Source: CAZNVG01 sp964576475 (lineage in GTDB: Bacteria; Patescibacteriota; Saccharimonadia; Saccharimonadales; CAZNVG01). Taken from it: a DNA stretch of 64,000 bases. The number at the start of each line of letters is the position of its first letter. Position 1 is the stretch's first letter. Positions 8,224 through 16,354 of the stretch are shown in pieces. The stretch spans positions 24,324-88,323 of the forward strand of contig CAZNVG010000003.1 in assembly GCA_964576475.1 (NCBI GenBank). Direction: 5' to 3'. A program made the translations under genes and the position numbers. The notes beneath the pieces were generated by a model. The model saw only the letters and a program-made list of their open reading frames with translations. It was not told the DNA's origin and ran no database searches.

Positions 8224-8252
8224 AATATAGTACGTGCATACTCACAAGTCAA
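8224..8252 (-). promoter_or_regulatory. Sigma70-type promoter for the structured RNA
   Basis: On the minus strand TTGACT (8252-8247), a 17-bp spacer and TATATT (8229-8224). The expected transcription start is near 8217, about 35 nt before the closing stem. Confidence 0.7.
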
Positions 8253-8410
8253 GCATAATGAGCTCCTCGAGGTGCTAACAGATAGCGGACAGAAGGAAAA
8301 TATGGTAGCATATTAGGTAATGCATGTATCTGTAAAACTCCCAGCTAGAAACGTTTAGTTACTGGGGTAAAAGGCTTATGCGGAAACTAAAATAGGCAAG
8401 GAATAATCAA

Positions 8411-9889
8411 GTGAGCACATTCTATGTAACAACATCGATACCCTACGTCAATGCGGAGCCGCATGTTGGGTTTGGCATGGAGTTGTTGTATGCGGATGTT
8501 CTGGCTCGATATCACCGAATACTCGGAGATACTACGCTGTTTTCGACAGGTACCGATGAACACGGCGGCAAGATCAAGGAAAGCGCCATCGCTAAAGGGG
8601 TAGAGCCACTTGCCTATGTTGATGCCATATCAGAGAGTTTTAGGGGCCTAGGAAAGCTTCTGAATGTATCTGAGGATCGATTTATCCGAACAACCAATCC
8701 CGCGCATGAGTCTGCAGCGCAAGAGATCTGGCGTCGACTTGAGACGTATATCTACAAAGGTACATACAAAGGGTTATATTGCACCGGTTGTGAAGAGTTT
8801 GTAACGGAGAAGCTTGCCAAGGAGCGTAACGGTGTATGCCCCAATCACAACAAGCCCTATGAACAACTAGAGGAAGAGAACTACTTTTTCAAGCTGTCAG
8901 CCTTTACTGCACCTGTTTTAAAGGCAATTGAAGAGCAATCGTTCCAGATAGTACCTGAGCGCAAAAAGAATGAAATTCTCGCTGTACTCAAAGAGGGTCT
9001 CGAGGATATTAGCGTATCCCGTCCCATTACGCAGCTAGACTGGGGTGTGCCAGTGCCAGGTGACCCAAACCAGGTCATGTATGTCTGGTTTGAAGCGCTC
9101 ATGAACTATCTGACAGTGCTAGGTTTTCCAGATAGCGAGGATTACAGCACATTCTGGCCTGCAAATGTCCAAATAGTAGGTAAAGACATCATCCGTTTTC
9201 ACGCTGCTATCTGGCCGGCGATGCTCATCGGACTCGGCATTCCGCTCCCTAAGCTGTTGTACGTACATGGATTTGTTACCAGTGAAGGACAGAAAATGAG
9301 CAAATCTATTGGAAATGTCATTTCTCCAACAGAGGTAGTTGAGAATTATGGTGTTGACGCATTTCGCTACTATTTCCTTCGTCACATTCCAAGCTATGAC
9401 GACGGTGATTTCAGTTGGCGTCGATTCGAGACGGTATACAACACAGAGCTGGGGAATGAACTCGGTAATCTCGTACAGCGTGTCGCCGTTATGATCGGTA
9501 GATATCTGCAGGGCGTCATAGGAGAGACTCCAGGGCCAAATCACGACATAGCTGCCTATCATGACGCATTGCGGATTTGCCGCTTTGATAAGGCCCTAGA
9601 AGTCGTCTGGTTGCAGGTTAGAGGTCTCAATCAGTACCTTGAAGAGCAAAAGCCATGGGTAATTGCTAAAAACCCAGATGAATTTGACCATCTTCGAGAA
9701 GTGTTAGCATACGCAGTTAGCAACCTGCTTGAGATAGCATCGCTGCTTGAGCCGTTTCTACCAGATACAGCCACTAAAATTAAAGAACTGTTCTCTCCAG
9801 GTTATATCAAGGATATACCTAAGGCGTTGTTCCCAAAGATCGAATTACACACTGGCGAGCAGTCCACAGTCAACGCTGATGCTCATTGA
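8411..9889 (+). CDS. metG: Methionyl-tRNA synthetase
   Basis: 492 residues. Charges tRNA-Met with methionine in the cytoplasm. Class I HIGH-type site near the N-terminus (PHVGFGMELLYADV), a zinc knuckle with CTGCEEF and a single later Cys (GVCPNH), and the KMSKS signature KMSKSIGNV. The anticodon-binding helical domain is present. The protein ends soon after it, so the C-terminal dimerisation domain of longer MetG forms is missing, as in many small genomes. The start is GTG with AAGGAATAATCAA upstream. Its last 11 bases overlap tatD. Confidence 0.95.
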   Translation: MSTFYVTTSIPYVNAEPHVGFGMELLYADVLARYHRILGDTTLFSTGTDEHGGKIKESAIAKGVEPLAYVDAISESFRGLGKLLNVSEDRFIRTTNPAHESAAQEIWRRLETYIYKGTYKGLYCTGCEEFVTEKLAKERNGVCPNHNKPYEQLEEENYFFKLSAFTAPVLKAIEEQSFQIVPERKKNEILAVLKEGLEDISVSRPITQLDWGVPVPGDPNQVMYVWFEALMNYLTVLGFPDSEDYSTFWPANVQIVGKDIIRFHAAIWPAMLIGLGIPLPKLLYVHGFVTSEGQKMSKSIGNVISPTEVVENYGVDAFRYYFLRHIPSYDDGDFSWRRFETVYNTELGNELGNLVQRVAVMIGRYLQGVIGETPGPNHDIAAYHDALRICRFDKALEVVWLQVRGLNQYLEEQKPWVIAKNPDEFDHLREVLAYAVSNLLEIASLLEPFLPDTATKIKELFSPGYIKDIPKALFPKIELHTGEQSTVNADAH

Positions 9890-10652
9890 TACACACGCAC
9901 ATATACACAGCGCAGACTACGCCATACCTATAACAGAGGCGATCGACCGAGCTAAAGAAGTAGGGGTCGCTAAGATTATATGCGTGGGAACAGATGAGAA
10001 GGATAGTGCGTTGGCGGTGCAAGCTGCAGCGTCAAATGATAATTGTTGGGCTGCAATAGGTCTGCATCCTCATGAAGCAGCAAACTATACGCCAGTTGAG
10101 ATCGACAGAGCGCTTGATCAATTAGCTTCGTTGGCCAGTTCTCCAAAAGTAGTAGCAATAGGAGAATGCGGTTTTGACTACTATTACAACGATAAATCAC
10201 ACCATGCACTACAGGAGAAAATTCTGCGTTTCCAGATAGCGCTTGCGCTGAAACATGATCTAGCTATGATCTTTCATGTGCGAAATGGCTTTGATGAATT
10301 CTGGCCAGTATTTGATGAATACAGCGGTATTCGTGGAGTGGTTCATAGTTTTAGCTCTGGACAAAGTGATATAAATCACATATTATCCAGAGGCCTATTT
10401 GTGGGACTTAACGGGATAATGACTTTTTCGCGTGATGAATCGCAGCTCGCTGCTGCACGCGCCCTCCCACTCGAGAGTTTGGTACTTGAAACAGATGCGC
10501 CATACTTGACGCCTGTGCCAAAACGTGGTAAAGTAAACGAGCCAGCAAATGTGTCGCTGGTTGCACAGTTTCTCAGCGAGCTAAGAGGTGAATCGTACGA
10601 TACTCTCGCACAAGTCACATCTCAGAACGCCGAAAAACTATTCACTATATAG
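9879..10652 (+). CDS. tatD: TatD-family metal-dependent deoxyribonuclease
   Basis: 257 residues from the ATG at 9879 (the frame stays open further upstream inside metG, but the family begins at MLIDTHAHIHS). Metal-binding motifs are present: HAHIH near the N-terminus, the Glu in AIGECGFDYYY, His in MIFHVR and VVHSFSSG, and Asp in LETDAPYLTP. The family has 3'-5' DNase activity in repair or tRNA processing roles. metG-tatD adjacency is common in bacteria. The 11-bp overlap suggests translational coupling. Confidence 0.92.
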   Translation: MLIDTHAHIHSADYAIPITEAIDRAKEVGVAKIICVGTDEKDSALAVQAAASNDNCWAAIGLHPHEAANYTPVEIDRALDQLASLASSPKVVAIGECGFDYYYNDKSHHALQEKILRFQIALALKHDLAMIFHVRNGFDEFWPVFDEYSGIRGVVHSFSSGQSDINHILSRGLFVGLNGIMTFSRDESQLAAARALPLESLVLETDAPYLTPVPKRGKVNEPANVSLVAQFLSELRGESYDTLAQVTSQNAEKLFTI

Positions 10653-10680
10653 CAACTAATACAGGAGCAAGGGAGAATTC

Positions 10681-10914
10681 ATGAATTCACTTTTCAACCA
10701 AGGTCAAGACTTCCTCAGCGCTGCTCGTGACGGTTTAGACGCCGTTTACGAATCTCAGCGTGGTGAACGTGATATCTCTGCTCCGATTGCATTTATTGGA
10801 CGAGCCATCACAAATGCACGAGAAAACGTGCTATATACTGACGCGACTACAAACCTTGCCGGTGCTGAGTTAAGCGAATTCCAGCCCGACTTGTACGATC
10901 ACATTGGGAACTAA
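10681..10914 (+). CDS. Small unknown protein, 77 residues
   Basis: ATG preceded by GGAGCAAGGGAGAATTC. A soluble, acidic, mostly helical protein with no signal peptide, Cys or recognisable domain. It sits 28 bp after tatD and 2 bp before the next small gene. The pair are likely cotranscribed with the cysteine desulfurase. Function unknown. Confidence 0.7.
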   Translation: MNSLFNQGQDFLSAARDGLDAVYESQRGERDISAPIAFIGRAITNARENVLYTDATTNLAGAELSEFQPDLYDHIGN

Positions 10915-10916
10915 CT

Positions 10917-11315
10917 ATGTCTCTTTTAGATTTTCTACCAAAACTACCACAGCGATCACCGCTTCGACGACGTGCGTTGACAGCACATGACCTTATTCGA
11001 CGAGAAGCTGCCATTGGCGCCGAACTGTTCGGACCAATACCCGCAGGACATCGCCGTGAATTCTTTTGTTTGGATGAGAGTACCTGGATTTGGCACGAAG
11101 AATGGGTGGATCTTGACGGTAAACGCCAAGAAATTACGACTCGCTACGAAATTCGTGGTAACCAAGTAATTAAAGCGCAAGGTAGCCAACCGTACGTTAC
11201 GGTAACCGGTCAAGAAGCCGACAACTTGCTTGAAGCAGTTTCTCTGTACTACCAGCGCGTTATGCGTGAAGTCTATAACCGCCAGCCAGAAGCGGTTCCA
11301 TCCCTGATACAATAG
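10917..11315 (+). CDS. Unknown protein, 132 residues
   Basis: The start follows the previous stop by 2 bp. The middle has an alternating pattern rich in Trp and charged residues (DESTWIWHEEWVDLDGKRQE), typical of a small beta-sheet domain; the ends are helical. No catalytic motif or membrane segment is seen. Probably lineage-specific. It lies 8 bp before the cysteine desulfurase. Confidence 0.75.
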   Translation: MSLLDFLPKLPQRSPLRRRALTAHDLIRREAAIGAELFGPIPAGHRREFFCLDESTWIWHEEWVDLDGKRQEITTRYEIRGNQVIKAQGSQPYVTVTGQEADNLLEAVSLYYQRVMREVYNRQPEAVPSLIQ

Positions 11316-11323
11316 TTTCTATT

Positions 11324-12466
11324 GTGAGTACTACCCAAAAACCAATCTATTTTGATTTTGCAGCTGCGACTCCAATCGCACCTGTTGTTTTGTCTGCCAT
11401 GGAGCCGTATTTTGCTGAGCTGTTTTATAACCCTTCTGCAATATATTTGAGCTCGAAGTCTGTTCGCAGTGCACTAGAAGAGGCGCGCAGCTGTGTAGCG
11501 CGACTTGTTGGCGCGCGCAGTGGTGAGATTGTGTTTACTGCAGGAGCGACGGAGGCCAATAATCTTGCCATCCAGGGGATAGTAAGTGCCGATCCAAACA
11601 GTAAAGTCGTGCTGAGTAGTATCGAACATGATTCTGTAATGCATGCCGTGCCAGAGGATCGACGTATTGTGATACCAGTCGATACTAAAGGTCGAGTTGT
11701 GCTTGACGAGCTGTCCAGCAGCCTCAAAGATCCTGCAGTCGTACTCGTTAGTATTATGTACGCCAATAATGAAATCGGAACTGTGCAAGATTTGCGCGCC
11801 GTGCGTGAGTGCATTGATAACGCTAATCAAGACAGGGAAGTAAAAGTACTGTTACACACTGATGCGGCGCAGGCACCTAATTATCTGGATATTCATGCTA
11901 CGCGACTTGGGGTTGATCTTATGACGCTCTCGGCAGCAAAGATCTATGGCCCAAAGCAAGTCGGCTGTCTGTATGTTCGAGCTGGCATTAGATTAAAGCC
12001 GCTCATTAACGGGGGTGGGCAAGAGTTTGGAATCAGAAGTGGTACCGAGAACGTCGCTGGAGTTATCGGATTCGCGAAAGCCCTTGAAGGAGCTCTCGAC
12101 AAAAGACATAGCGAGTCAGACAGATTGAAAGCTATTCGTGAACGAGCTGTTGATGAAATAGCCGCAATTCCCGGTATTAGTCTGAATGGTCACCAGAAAC
12201 ACATACTGCCAAATAACATCAACCTCTGCTTGCCTTCGCTGGATGGCGAAACTGCCGTAATGATGCTCGATGAATGGGGTGTGCAGGCTGCGACTGGCTC
12301 TGCATGTGGAGCGAGCAAAGACGGGCCAAGTCACGTACTTACGGCACTTGGCTTGAGCGTGGACGAGGCAGAGCGCAGCCTGCGGATTACATTTGGTCGT
12401 AGTACGACCCAAGATCAAGTGGACTACCTCATCACACTCCTACGGAAGTTGGCTAACCATGGGTGA
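11324..12466 (+). CDS. Cysteine desulfurase (NifS/IscS family, class V aminotransferase fold)
   Basis: 380 residues, GTG start. Converts cysteine to alanine and passes sulfur to Fe-S assembly or tRNA thiolation. The PLP lysine is in LSAAKIYGPKQVG; the usual His before this Lys is replaced by Ala (SAAK rather than SHK). The catalytic Cys loop is TGSACGASKDGPSHVL, and an HTDAAQAP motif binds PLP. No scaffold gene (IscU/SufU) is next to it. mnmA, a known user of such sulfur, lies 1.6 kb downstream, which suggests tRNA 2-thiolation as one role. Overlaps the next gene by 8 bp. Confidence 0.93.
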   Translation: MSTTQKPIYFDFAAATPIAPVVLSAMEPYFAELFYNPSAIYLSSKSVRSALEEARSCVARLVGARSGEIVFTAGATEANNLAIQGIVSADPNSKVVLSSIEHDSVMHAVPEDRRIVIPVDTKGRVVLDELSSSLKDPAVVLVSIMYANNEIGTVQDLRAVRECIDNANQDREVKVLLHTDAAQAPNYLDIHATRLGVDLMTLSAAKIYGPKQVGCLYVRAGIRLKPLINGGGQEFGIRSGTENVAGVIGFAKALEGALDKRHSESDRLKAIRERAVDEIAAIPGISLNGHQKHILPNNINLCLPSLDGETAVMMLDEWGVQAATGSACGASKDGPSHVLTALGLSVDEAERSLRITFGRSTTQDQVDYLITLLRKLANHG

Positions 12467-13064
12467 GGTCCTCGGCTTTGTGCTTGGATTTATTAAAATC
12501 ATGTGGAAATGGATCCTACTTGGTGTTGCGTTGTGTGTGCTGATTGCGCAGATCTGGAGTTTTCTAGGTCCAGTTGATTCGTTGGAGAAAGCTGACGCAA
12601 TCGTAGCTATAAGCGGTGGCGACACCGATGCGCGAGCGAGCGCCGCTATCCAGCTGTATCATGATGGTTGGGCTCCAAAGATTATATTCTCTGGTGCGGC
12701 ACTTGACCCTCTGAGTCCGAGCAACGCAGCGGTCATGCGTGAGCGTGCGGTGCGAGGCGGGGTGCCAAGTGATGACGTTGTCATAGAAGAAAGTGCGGTA
12801 GATACAGCGCAAAACGCGCTTAAAAGTAATAAAATTCTCGAAAATCTAAAGGTGAAGAAAATCATCCTCGTAACTGCTGGATATCACCAACGCAGAGCAT
12901 CAATGGAGTTCTCTCAAGCGACAGGTGGCACGATAAAAATCATAAATCATCCAACTGATGATAAGGATTGGTCTCATTTGTGGTGGACGAATGTTCGAGG
13001 TTGGTGGTTAGCGATAAGTGAGCTTCTAAAGATATCAGTGATATGGCTGCGCGTGCATATATAA
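12459..13064 (+). CDS. DUF218 (YdcF/SanA-like) membrane protein
   Basis: 201 residues from the ATG at 12459, which overlaps the cysteine desulfurase stop. One N-terminal membrane segment (about 8-32) is followed by a DUF218 domain: AIVAISGGDTDARASAA, PKIIFSG, and VIEESAVDTAQNALKS, where the conserved acidic/Thr-Asn signature sits. The family is linked to cell-envelope or vancomycin-barrier functions, mechanism unclear. A hairpin follows at 13074. Confidence 0.88.
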   Translation: MGEVLGFVLGFIKIMWKWILLGVALCVLIAQIWSFLGPVDSLEKADAIVAISGGDTDARASAAIQLYHDGWAPKIIFSGAALDPLSPSNAAVMRERAVRGGVPSDDVVIEESAVDTAQNALKSNKILENLKVKKIILVTAGYHQRRASMEFSQATGGTIKIINHPTDDKDWSHLWWTNVRGWWLAISELLKISVIWLRVHI

Positions 13065-13073
13065 AGTAAGTGA

Positions 13074-13120
13074 GGTCGCGTTTTTTTGTAGGTAAGTGGT
13101 TGTGGGGTAAAAACGCGACC
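13074..13120. repeat. 12-bp inverted repeat at the edge of the second GC-rich island
   Basis: GGTCGCGTTTTT (13074-13085) pairs with AAAAACGCGACC (13109-13120) around a 23-nt loop. The T run lies inside the stem, so it is not a classic terminator, although it follows the DUF218 gene. Confidence 0.7.
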
Positions 13121-13154
13121 AATGTGTTCGCCAAGGTGAGTATTGGTCAGGTCT

Positions 13155-13216
13155 CCCCCGTCAGACGCGTTTGCTGCTCGTTCGAGCAAACGGGTTTCTT
13201 GGTGTCTGATCGGGGG
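13155..13216 (-). terminator. GC-rich hairpin after the 63-residue membrane gene
   Basis: CCCCCG-T-CAGAC pairs with GTCTGA-T-CGGGGG (12 pairs with one bulge), enclosing a smaller GTTTGCT/AGCAAAC stem. It starts 13 bp past the stop of the gene at 13229. No T run follows, so a transcript-stabilising hairpin is as likely as a terminator. Confidence 0.5.
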
Positions 13217-13228
13217 TTGGCTCGTCGC

Positions 13229-13420
13229 CTACCGTCGACGCACATTGCTGATTCGGCATGAGACCCAGCTGAACATGTCTCCGATCACGCGGATGATCAG
13301 CAGCCCAACGGTGGCGTAAAGGCCGACCAGGAGGAACGCGACCGCGATAAAAGAGAGCCCCAGCAGGATGTAGCCGATGAAGGGCAGAAGGCCGTCCCAA
13401 AGCATGGACGAGATGAGCAT
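13229..13420 (-). CDS. Small GC-rich membrane protein, 63 residues
   Basis: Almost entirely hydrophobic: two membrane segments (about 8-30 and 32-52), then a short basic tail ending VRRR. Strong Shine-Dalgarno GAGGAGACACC before ATG. GC-rich codons, unlike the flanking genes. It is preceded by a promoter and leader hairpin that resemble those of the other gene in this island. Function unknown; the size and topology would fit a holin-like or accessory membrane peptide, but nothing specific supports this. Confidence 0.7.
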   Translation of the reverse strand: MLISSMLWDGLLPFIGYILLGLSFIAVAFLLVGLYATVGLLIIRVIGDMFSWVSCRISNVRRR

Positions 13421-13448
13421 GGTGTCTCCTCAATGAGTCTGAAGTGCA

Positions 13449-13502
13449 ATTCGTCACCTTAACGAATGAGTAATTTATAACATGAAAATGTAAAAGCCGC
13501 AA
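13449..13502 (-). promoter_or_regulatory. Promoter and leader hairpin of the 63-residue membrane gene
   Basis: On the minus strand TTGCGG (13502-13497), 17 bp, TATAAA (13479-13474), then the hairpin ATTCGT-TAAGGTG-ACGAAT (13467-13449). A near-copy of the hairpin follows the promoter at 14020-14048. Confidence 0.6.
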
Positions 13503-13562
13503 TTGTTATGAATGAGTTTGATCCGTTGGTGGGATCAAAGTCGATTGCATATATTGCGGCTT
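13494..13562. repeat. Nested hairpin between the two island genes
   Basis: AAGCCGCAAT (13494-13503) pairs with ATTGCGGCTT (13553-13562), enclosing TTTGATCC/GGATCAAA (13517-13539). It overlaps the -35 region of the downstream gene. Confidence 0.7.
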
Positions 13563-13580
13563 GACGTCGAGGCGGTCTTG

Positions 13581-13627
13581 CCCTGAATGGTTTCTACGCA
13601 CAGCGCAGGCTTCTTTTCCATTCAGGG
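13581..13627. repeat. 10-bp hairpin after the 109-residue membrane gene
   Basis: CCCTGAATGG (13581-13590) pairs with CCATTCAGGG (13618-13627). It lies 17 bp past the stop of the gene at 13644, with no T run. Confidence 0.65.
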
Positions 13628-13643
13628 GAGGTGCAGAGCAATA

Positions 13644-13973
13644 TTAGCTCTGGCTCTGGTCTGTCTTGGCTTCGTTGATGGGGTTGTAGGGGTCCTTGAT
13701 CAGGTATCGGACGACCAATCCCATCACCACAGCGATCAGCAGAGCGCCACAGAGCTTCATGATGTTGCCTGAGCTGGCGTCGTAGGTCAGTCGATAGACA
13801 CACTTCGCGACAGCGAACAGGCAAATCAGGGCAATGCCACCGTACAGGGTGAATTGGATCCGGGCAGACTGCATGACGCGGTTGATCACTCGCTCGTCGA
13901 TGACGAGCCAGAACACCAGGCCTGCAACCATGACGAATGCGACGGCGTACCCCAGGATTTTGACAAAGAGCAT
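13644..13973 (-). CDS. GC-rich membrane protein, 109 residues
   Basis: Three hydrophobic segments (about 3-24, 42-61 and 73-90) and a polar tail (KDPYNPINEAKTDQSQS). Shine-Dalgarno AGGAGGATC directly before ATG. GC-rich codons as in the 63-residue neighbour on the same strand. Preceded by a consensus promoter and a leader hairpin shared with that neighbour. I do not recognise the family. Confidence 0.75.
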   Translation of the reverse strand: MLFVKILGYAVAFVMVAGLVFWLVIDERVINRVMQSARIQFTLYGGIALICLFAVAKCVYRLTYDASSGNIMKLCGALLIAVVMGLVVRYLIKDPYNPINEAKTDQSQS

Positions 13974-13997
13974 GATCCTCCTAGTAGTGGAATCAAT

Positions 13998-14048
13998 TTC
14001 GCCACCTTGACGAACCTAAATTGTAGCATAAACACTATCAATTGTCAA
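13998..14048 (-). promoter_or_regulatory. Consensus promoter and leader hairpin of the 109-residue membrane gene
   Basis: On the minus strand TTGACA (14048-14043), 17 bp, TACAAT (14025-14020), then TTCG-(TCAAGGTGG)-CGAA (14014-13998). The loop AAGGTG matches that of the leader at 13449-13467. Confidence 0.75.
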
Positions 14049-14076
14049 TAAGCATGACCTCTGTTATCATAGTTAT

Positions 14077-15114
14077 ATGAGTAAAGTATTTGTTGGTATG
14101 AGTGGCGGCGTTGATTCTAGTGTGACAGCAGCTTTATTGCTCGAGCAAGGTCATGACGTTACAGGTGTTTATATGAAAAACTGGAGCCAAGATTTACCAG
14201 GCATGCCATGCCCGTGGAAAGAGGACTATCAAGACGCAAAACGTGTTGCAGTGCAACTGGGCATTCCATTCAAGCTATACGATTTTGAGACTGAATATAA
14301 GTCGCAGGTCGTTGATTACATGGTGAGAGAATACAAAGCTGGCCACACACCAAATCCAGACATCATGTGTAACCAAGAGGTTAAATTCAAACTGTTTCTT
14401 GAGACGGCATTACATGATGGGGCGGACATGATTGCAACAGGACACTACGCTTCGGTTAAGAATGGCGCACTCTATACAGCAAAAGATGCAAACAAGGACC
14501 AAACATACTTTCTTTACAGAGTGACGAGTGAGGCTTTGCAGCACACGCTATTCCCGCTTGGAGCGCTCACTAAGCCGGAGGTTCGTTCTCTAGCGGAGAA
14601 ACGGAATCTTGTAACGGCACGAAAAAAGGAGTCTATGGGCATATGTTTTGTGGGCAAGGTGGGTATACGGGAGTTTTTGTCACAATACGTTGAAACAGAG
14701 GCTGGAGCTATCAAGGATCAGCATGGCGTAACGGTCGGAACGCATGACGGAGCAATTTTCTACACTATCGGACAGCGGCACGGCCTAGATGTTGGTGGTG
14801 GTATGCCATTCTACGTCACTGGCAAGGATATGCAGGCAAACATAGTGTTTGTGACTACGGATCTCAACGATGAACGTCTATGGAATGACAAGGTGACTTT
14901 GGGTGAGTTGCACTGGATTGGAGAGCAGCCGGATGATCAAAAACTCCATGTACGTACACGGCATCGTGCTCCGCTCGTTCCTGTTGCCGAGTATGAGATA
15001 GCCGACGCACGCATAACGCTACATCTTGGTGAAGAAATACGAGCGCTAACGCCCGGGCAATCTGCCGTGCTCTACGATGGAGAGCGAGTGGTGGGCGGTG
15101 GTGTTATCGTCTAG
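14077..15114 (+). CDS. mnmA: tRNA-specific 2-thiouridylase MnmA
   Basis: 345 residues, near the usual 360. Thiolates U34 of Lys, Glu and Gln tRNAs using persulfide sulfur. PP-loop GMSGGVDSSVTAALL, the first catalytic Cys in PDIMCNQEVKF, and the second in MGICFVGK. Domain order (ATPase, central, C-terminal beta-barrel) is normal. The upstream sequence has TATCATAGTTATATG without a Shine-Dalgarno, so it may be leaderless. Divergent from the GC-rich membrane gene. Confidence 0.95.
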   Translation: MSKVFVGMSGGVDSSVTAALLLEQGHDVTGVYMKNWSQDLPGMPCPWKEDYQDAKRVAVQLGIPFKLYDFETEYKSQVVDYMVREYKAGHTPNPDIMCNQEVKFKLFLETALHDGADMIATGHYASVKNGALYTAKDANKDQTYFLYRVTSEALQHTLFPLGALTKPEVRSLAEKRNLVTARKKESMGICFVGKVGIREFLSQYVETEAGAIKDQHGVTVGTHDGAIFYTIGQRHGLDVGGGMPFYVTGKDMQANIVFVTTDLNDERLWNDKVTLGELHWIGEQPDDQKLHVRTRHRAPLVPVAEYEIADARITLHLGEEIRALTPGQSAVLYDGERVVGGGVIV

Positions 15115-15256
15115 AATTTATGGTTGTAGGTGGCAGCGATTGGACGCGGCTTCTGCGGAACGAAAGTATACACATACTCGCAATCAAGCCGATAACTAAG
15201 ACAACTGCGACTGTTTGGCCAAGCGCAAAACCGGTATTCTCGTGAATGCGTTTCAT
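15104..15256 (-). CDS. Possible 50-residue single-pass membrane protein
   Basis: A frame of 50 codons plus stop, MKRIHENTGFALGQ followed by a hydrophobic segment (VAVVLVIGLIASMCIL) and a basic tail. TATACT lies 7 nt before the ATG, matching the leaderless promoters of neighbours. It overlaps the end of mnmA by 11 bp on the other strand and begins 13 bp after the polyprenol-kinase-like gene. Plausible but unproven. Confidence 0.4.
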   Translation of the reverse strand: MKRIHENTGFALGQTVAVVLVIGLIASMCILSFRRSRVQSLPPTTINSRR

Positions 15257-15269
15257 AGCAAGCAGTATA

Positions 15270-15929
15270 CTACTTGAATCCAAACAGACCGAGTAGAAGT
15301 GCGGTAGACAGAGGCAGCAGTAGGTTATCCTGTCCCTTATGACTCAAGGCTTCCAATAATGTCAGTACTAAGCTGATTATTATCAAAGGCACAACGTTGG
15401 CGTACAGTGAAATGCCTGCAAGAGAGTTAAAGACCAGGCTAATGATCGTAATAGTACTTAGAAAGAAGACACTGCTCCCGACATATGTTTTCCAGTGGTT
15501 GTTTATAAGATAATATTTCCGTTTGCCTAGTCTAAGTCCAATAATACTCGCGAGTGCGTCACTAATGCCGAGCACGAGTACGCCGCACACAAATCGCAAA
15601 TCGTTTGATTCAAGTAATGCGAGCGCAGCGATGCCAATAGGAAACCACAGCTCTCCACGACCAGCGCGATGAGTGCTTTTAATAGAGTGAAATAGTTGCT
15701 TTTCACCCGCCACCCACATGACAAGTGCCAAGCCGACCATAAACGCCGCAATGAATGGTCTCGAAAACGCAATCGGCAACGCTGCTGCGAATACGCCTCC
15801 CACTATGTGCGTTGCTTTTCGCGCCAGCTCACTGTCTATTGGCCGTTTTGCTTGAAGGTACTCGATAACGCCAAATATACAGCCATAAAGTCCGAGCACA
15901 AGGATAAGATTGAGCGTTGATGTCTGCAT
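15270..15929 (-). CDS. Dolichol/phytol kinase-like CTP-dependent membrane kinase
   Basis: 219 residues with about six membrane segments. Motifs of the DGK1/SEC59/VTE5 group are visible: ARKATHIVGG, GISDALASIIGLRLGK, and KTYVGSS, with a late GQDNLLLP. These enzymes phosphorylate polyprenols, phytol or diacylglycerol using CTP. In this organism undecaprenol or scavenged isoprenoid alcohol recycling is a reasonable role. A CdsA-like cytidylyltransferase is the main alternative, but the short length favours the kinase group. Confidence 0.75.
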   Translation of the reverse strand: MQTSTLNLILVLGLYGCIFGVIEYLQAKRPIDSELARKATHIVGGVFAAALPIAFSRPFIAAFMVGLALVMWVAGEKQLFHSIKSTHRAGRGELWFPIGIAALALLESNDLRFVCGVLVLGISDALASIIGLRLGKRKYYLINNHWKTYVGSSVFFLSTITIISLVFNSLAGISLYANVVPLIIISLVLTLLEALSHKGQDNLLLPLSTALLLGLFGFK

Positions 15930-15985
15930 AGGGGCTTTTTTTCTCGTCTACTGAAAGATCTGGTTCTACTCTAGCACTCGTAGCT

Positions 15986-16015
15986 TTGACTTGTAAGGTA
16001 TAAACTAGCTATTCT
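15986..16015 (+). promoter_or_regulatory. Promoter of the peptide-binding protein gene
   Basis: TTGACT, 18-bp spacer, TATTCT; a leader of about 30 nt then leads to ACGGAGCGG and a TTG start at 16051. Confidence 0.55.
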
Positions 16016-16050
16016 AAAGTGGTTACGCTAAATATACGGAGCGGCATTTT

Positions 16051-16344
16051 TTGGTTGACGAGACACAAGATGAAAAATTAGACGAGTCAGCACCGACGCC
16101 TGGTACTGCTTTTAGTCCTGTCGCTCAGCCTCAGCACGATGATTCCCAGCAAGATGTAATTCCTGAGAAGACATCTCAACAATCAAACTCCCAGCACAAG
16201 TTGTCGCTGCCAAAGCTAGCTCGTTTTTCTTGGTCGCACAAGAATAAAAAATCTACAGCAAAACAAGAGTCCAGTGTTTCTGAAGAACACAAAGCGCGCG
16301 ATGAAATGGTACAGAATATTTTTCATCGTGATGAAATTCTTAAA
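16051..16344 (+). CDS. N-terminal fragment of a family 5 peptide-binding protein, cut by an assembly gap
   Basis: TTG start. 98 codons of a cytoplasmic, acidic then basic N-terminal region (VDETQDEKLDESAPTPGTAF up to FHRDEILK). It runs into 10 N. The sequence after the gap begins a very similar N-terminus again, in a different frame relative to this one. The last 54 bp before the gap recur exactly at 16562-16615. It is therefore probably a first paralogue whose remainder is missing from the assembly. Confidence 0.6.
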
Positions 16345-16354
16345 NNNNNNNNNN
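16345..16354. other. Assembly gap (10 N)
   Basis: Ten N of scaffold filler; the real length is unknown. The left contig ends at a 54-bp exact repeat. Confidence 0.99.
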
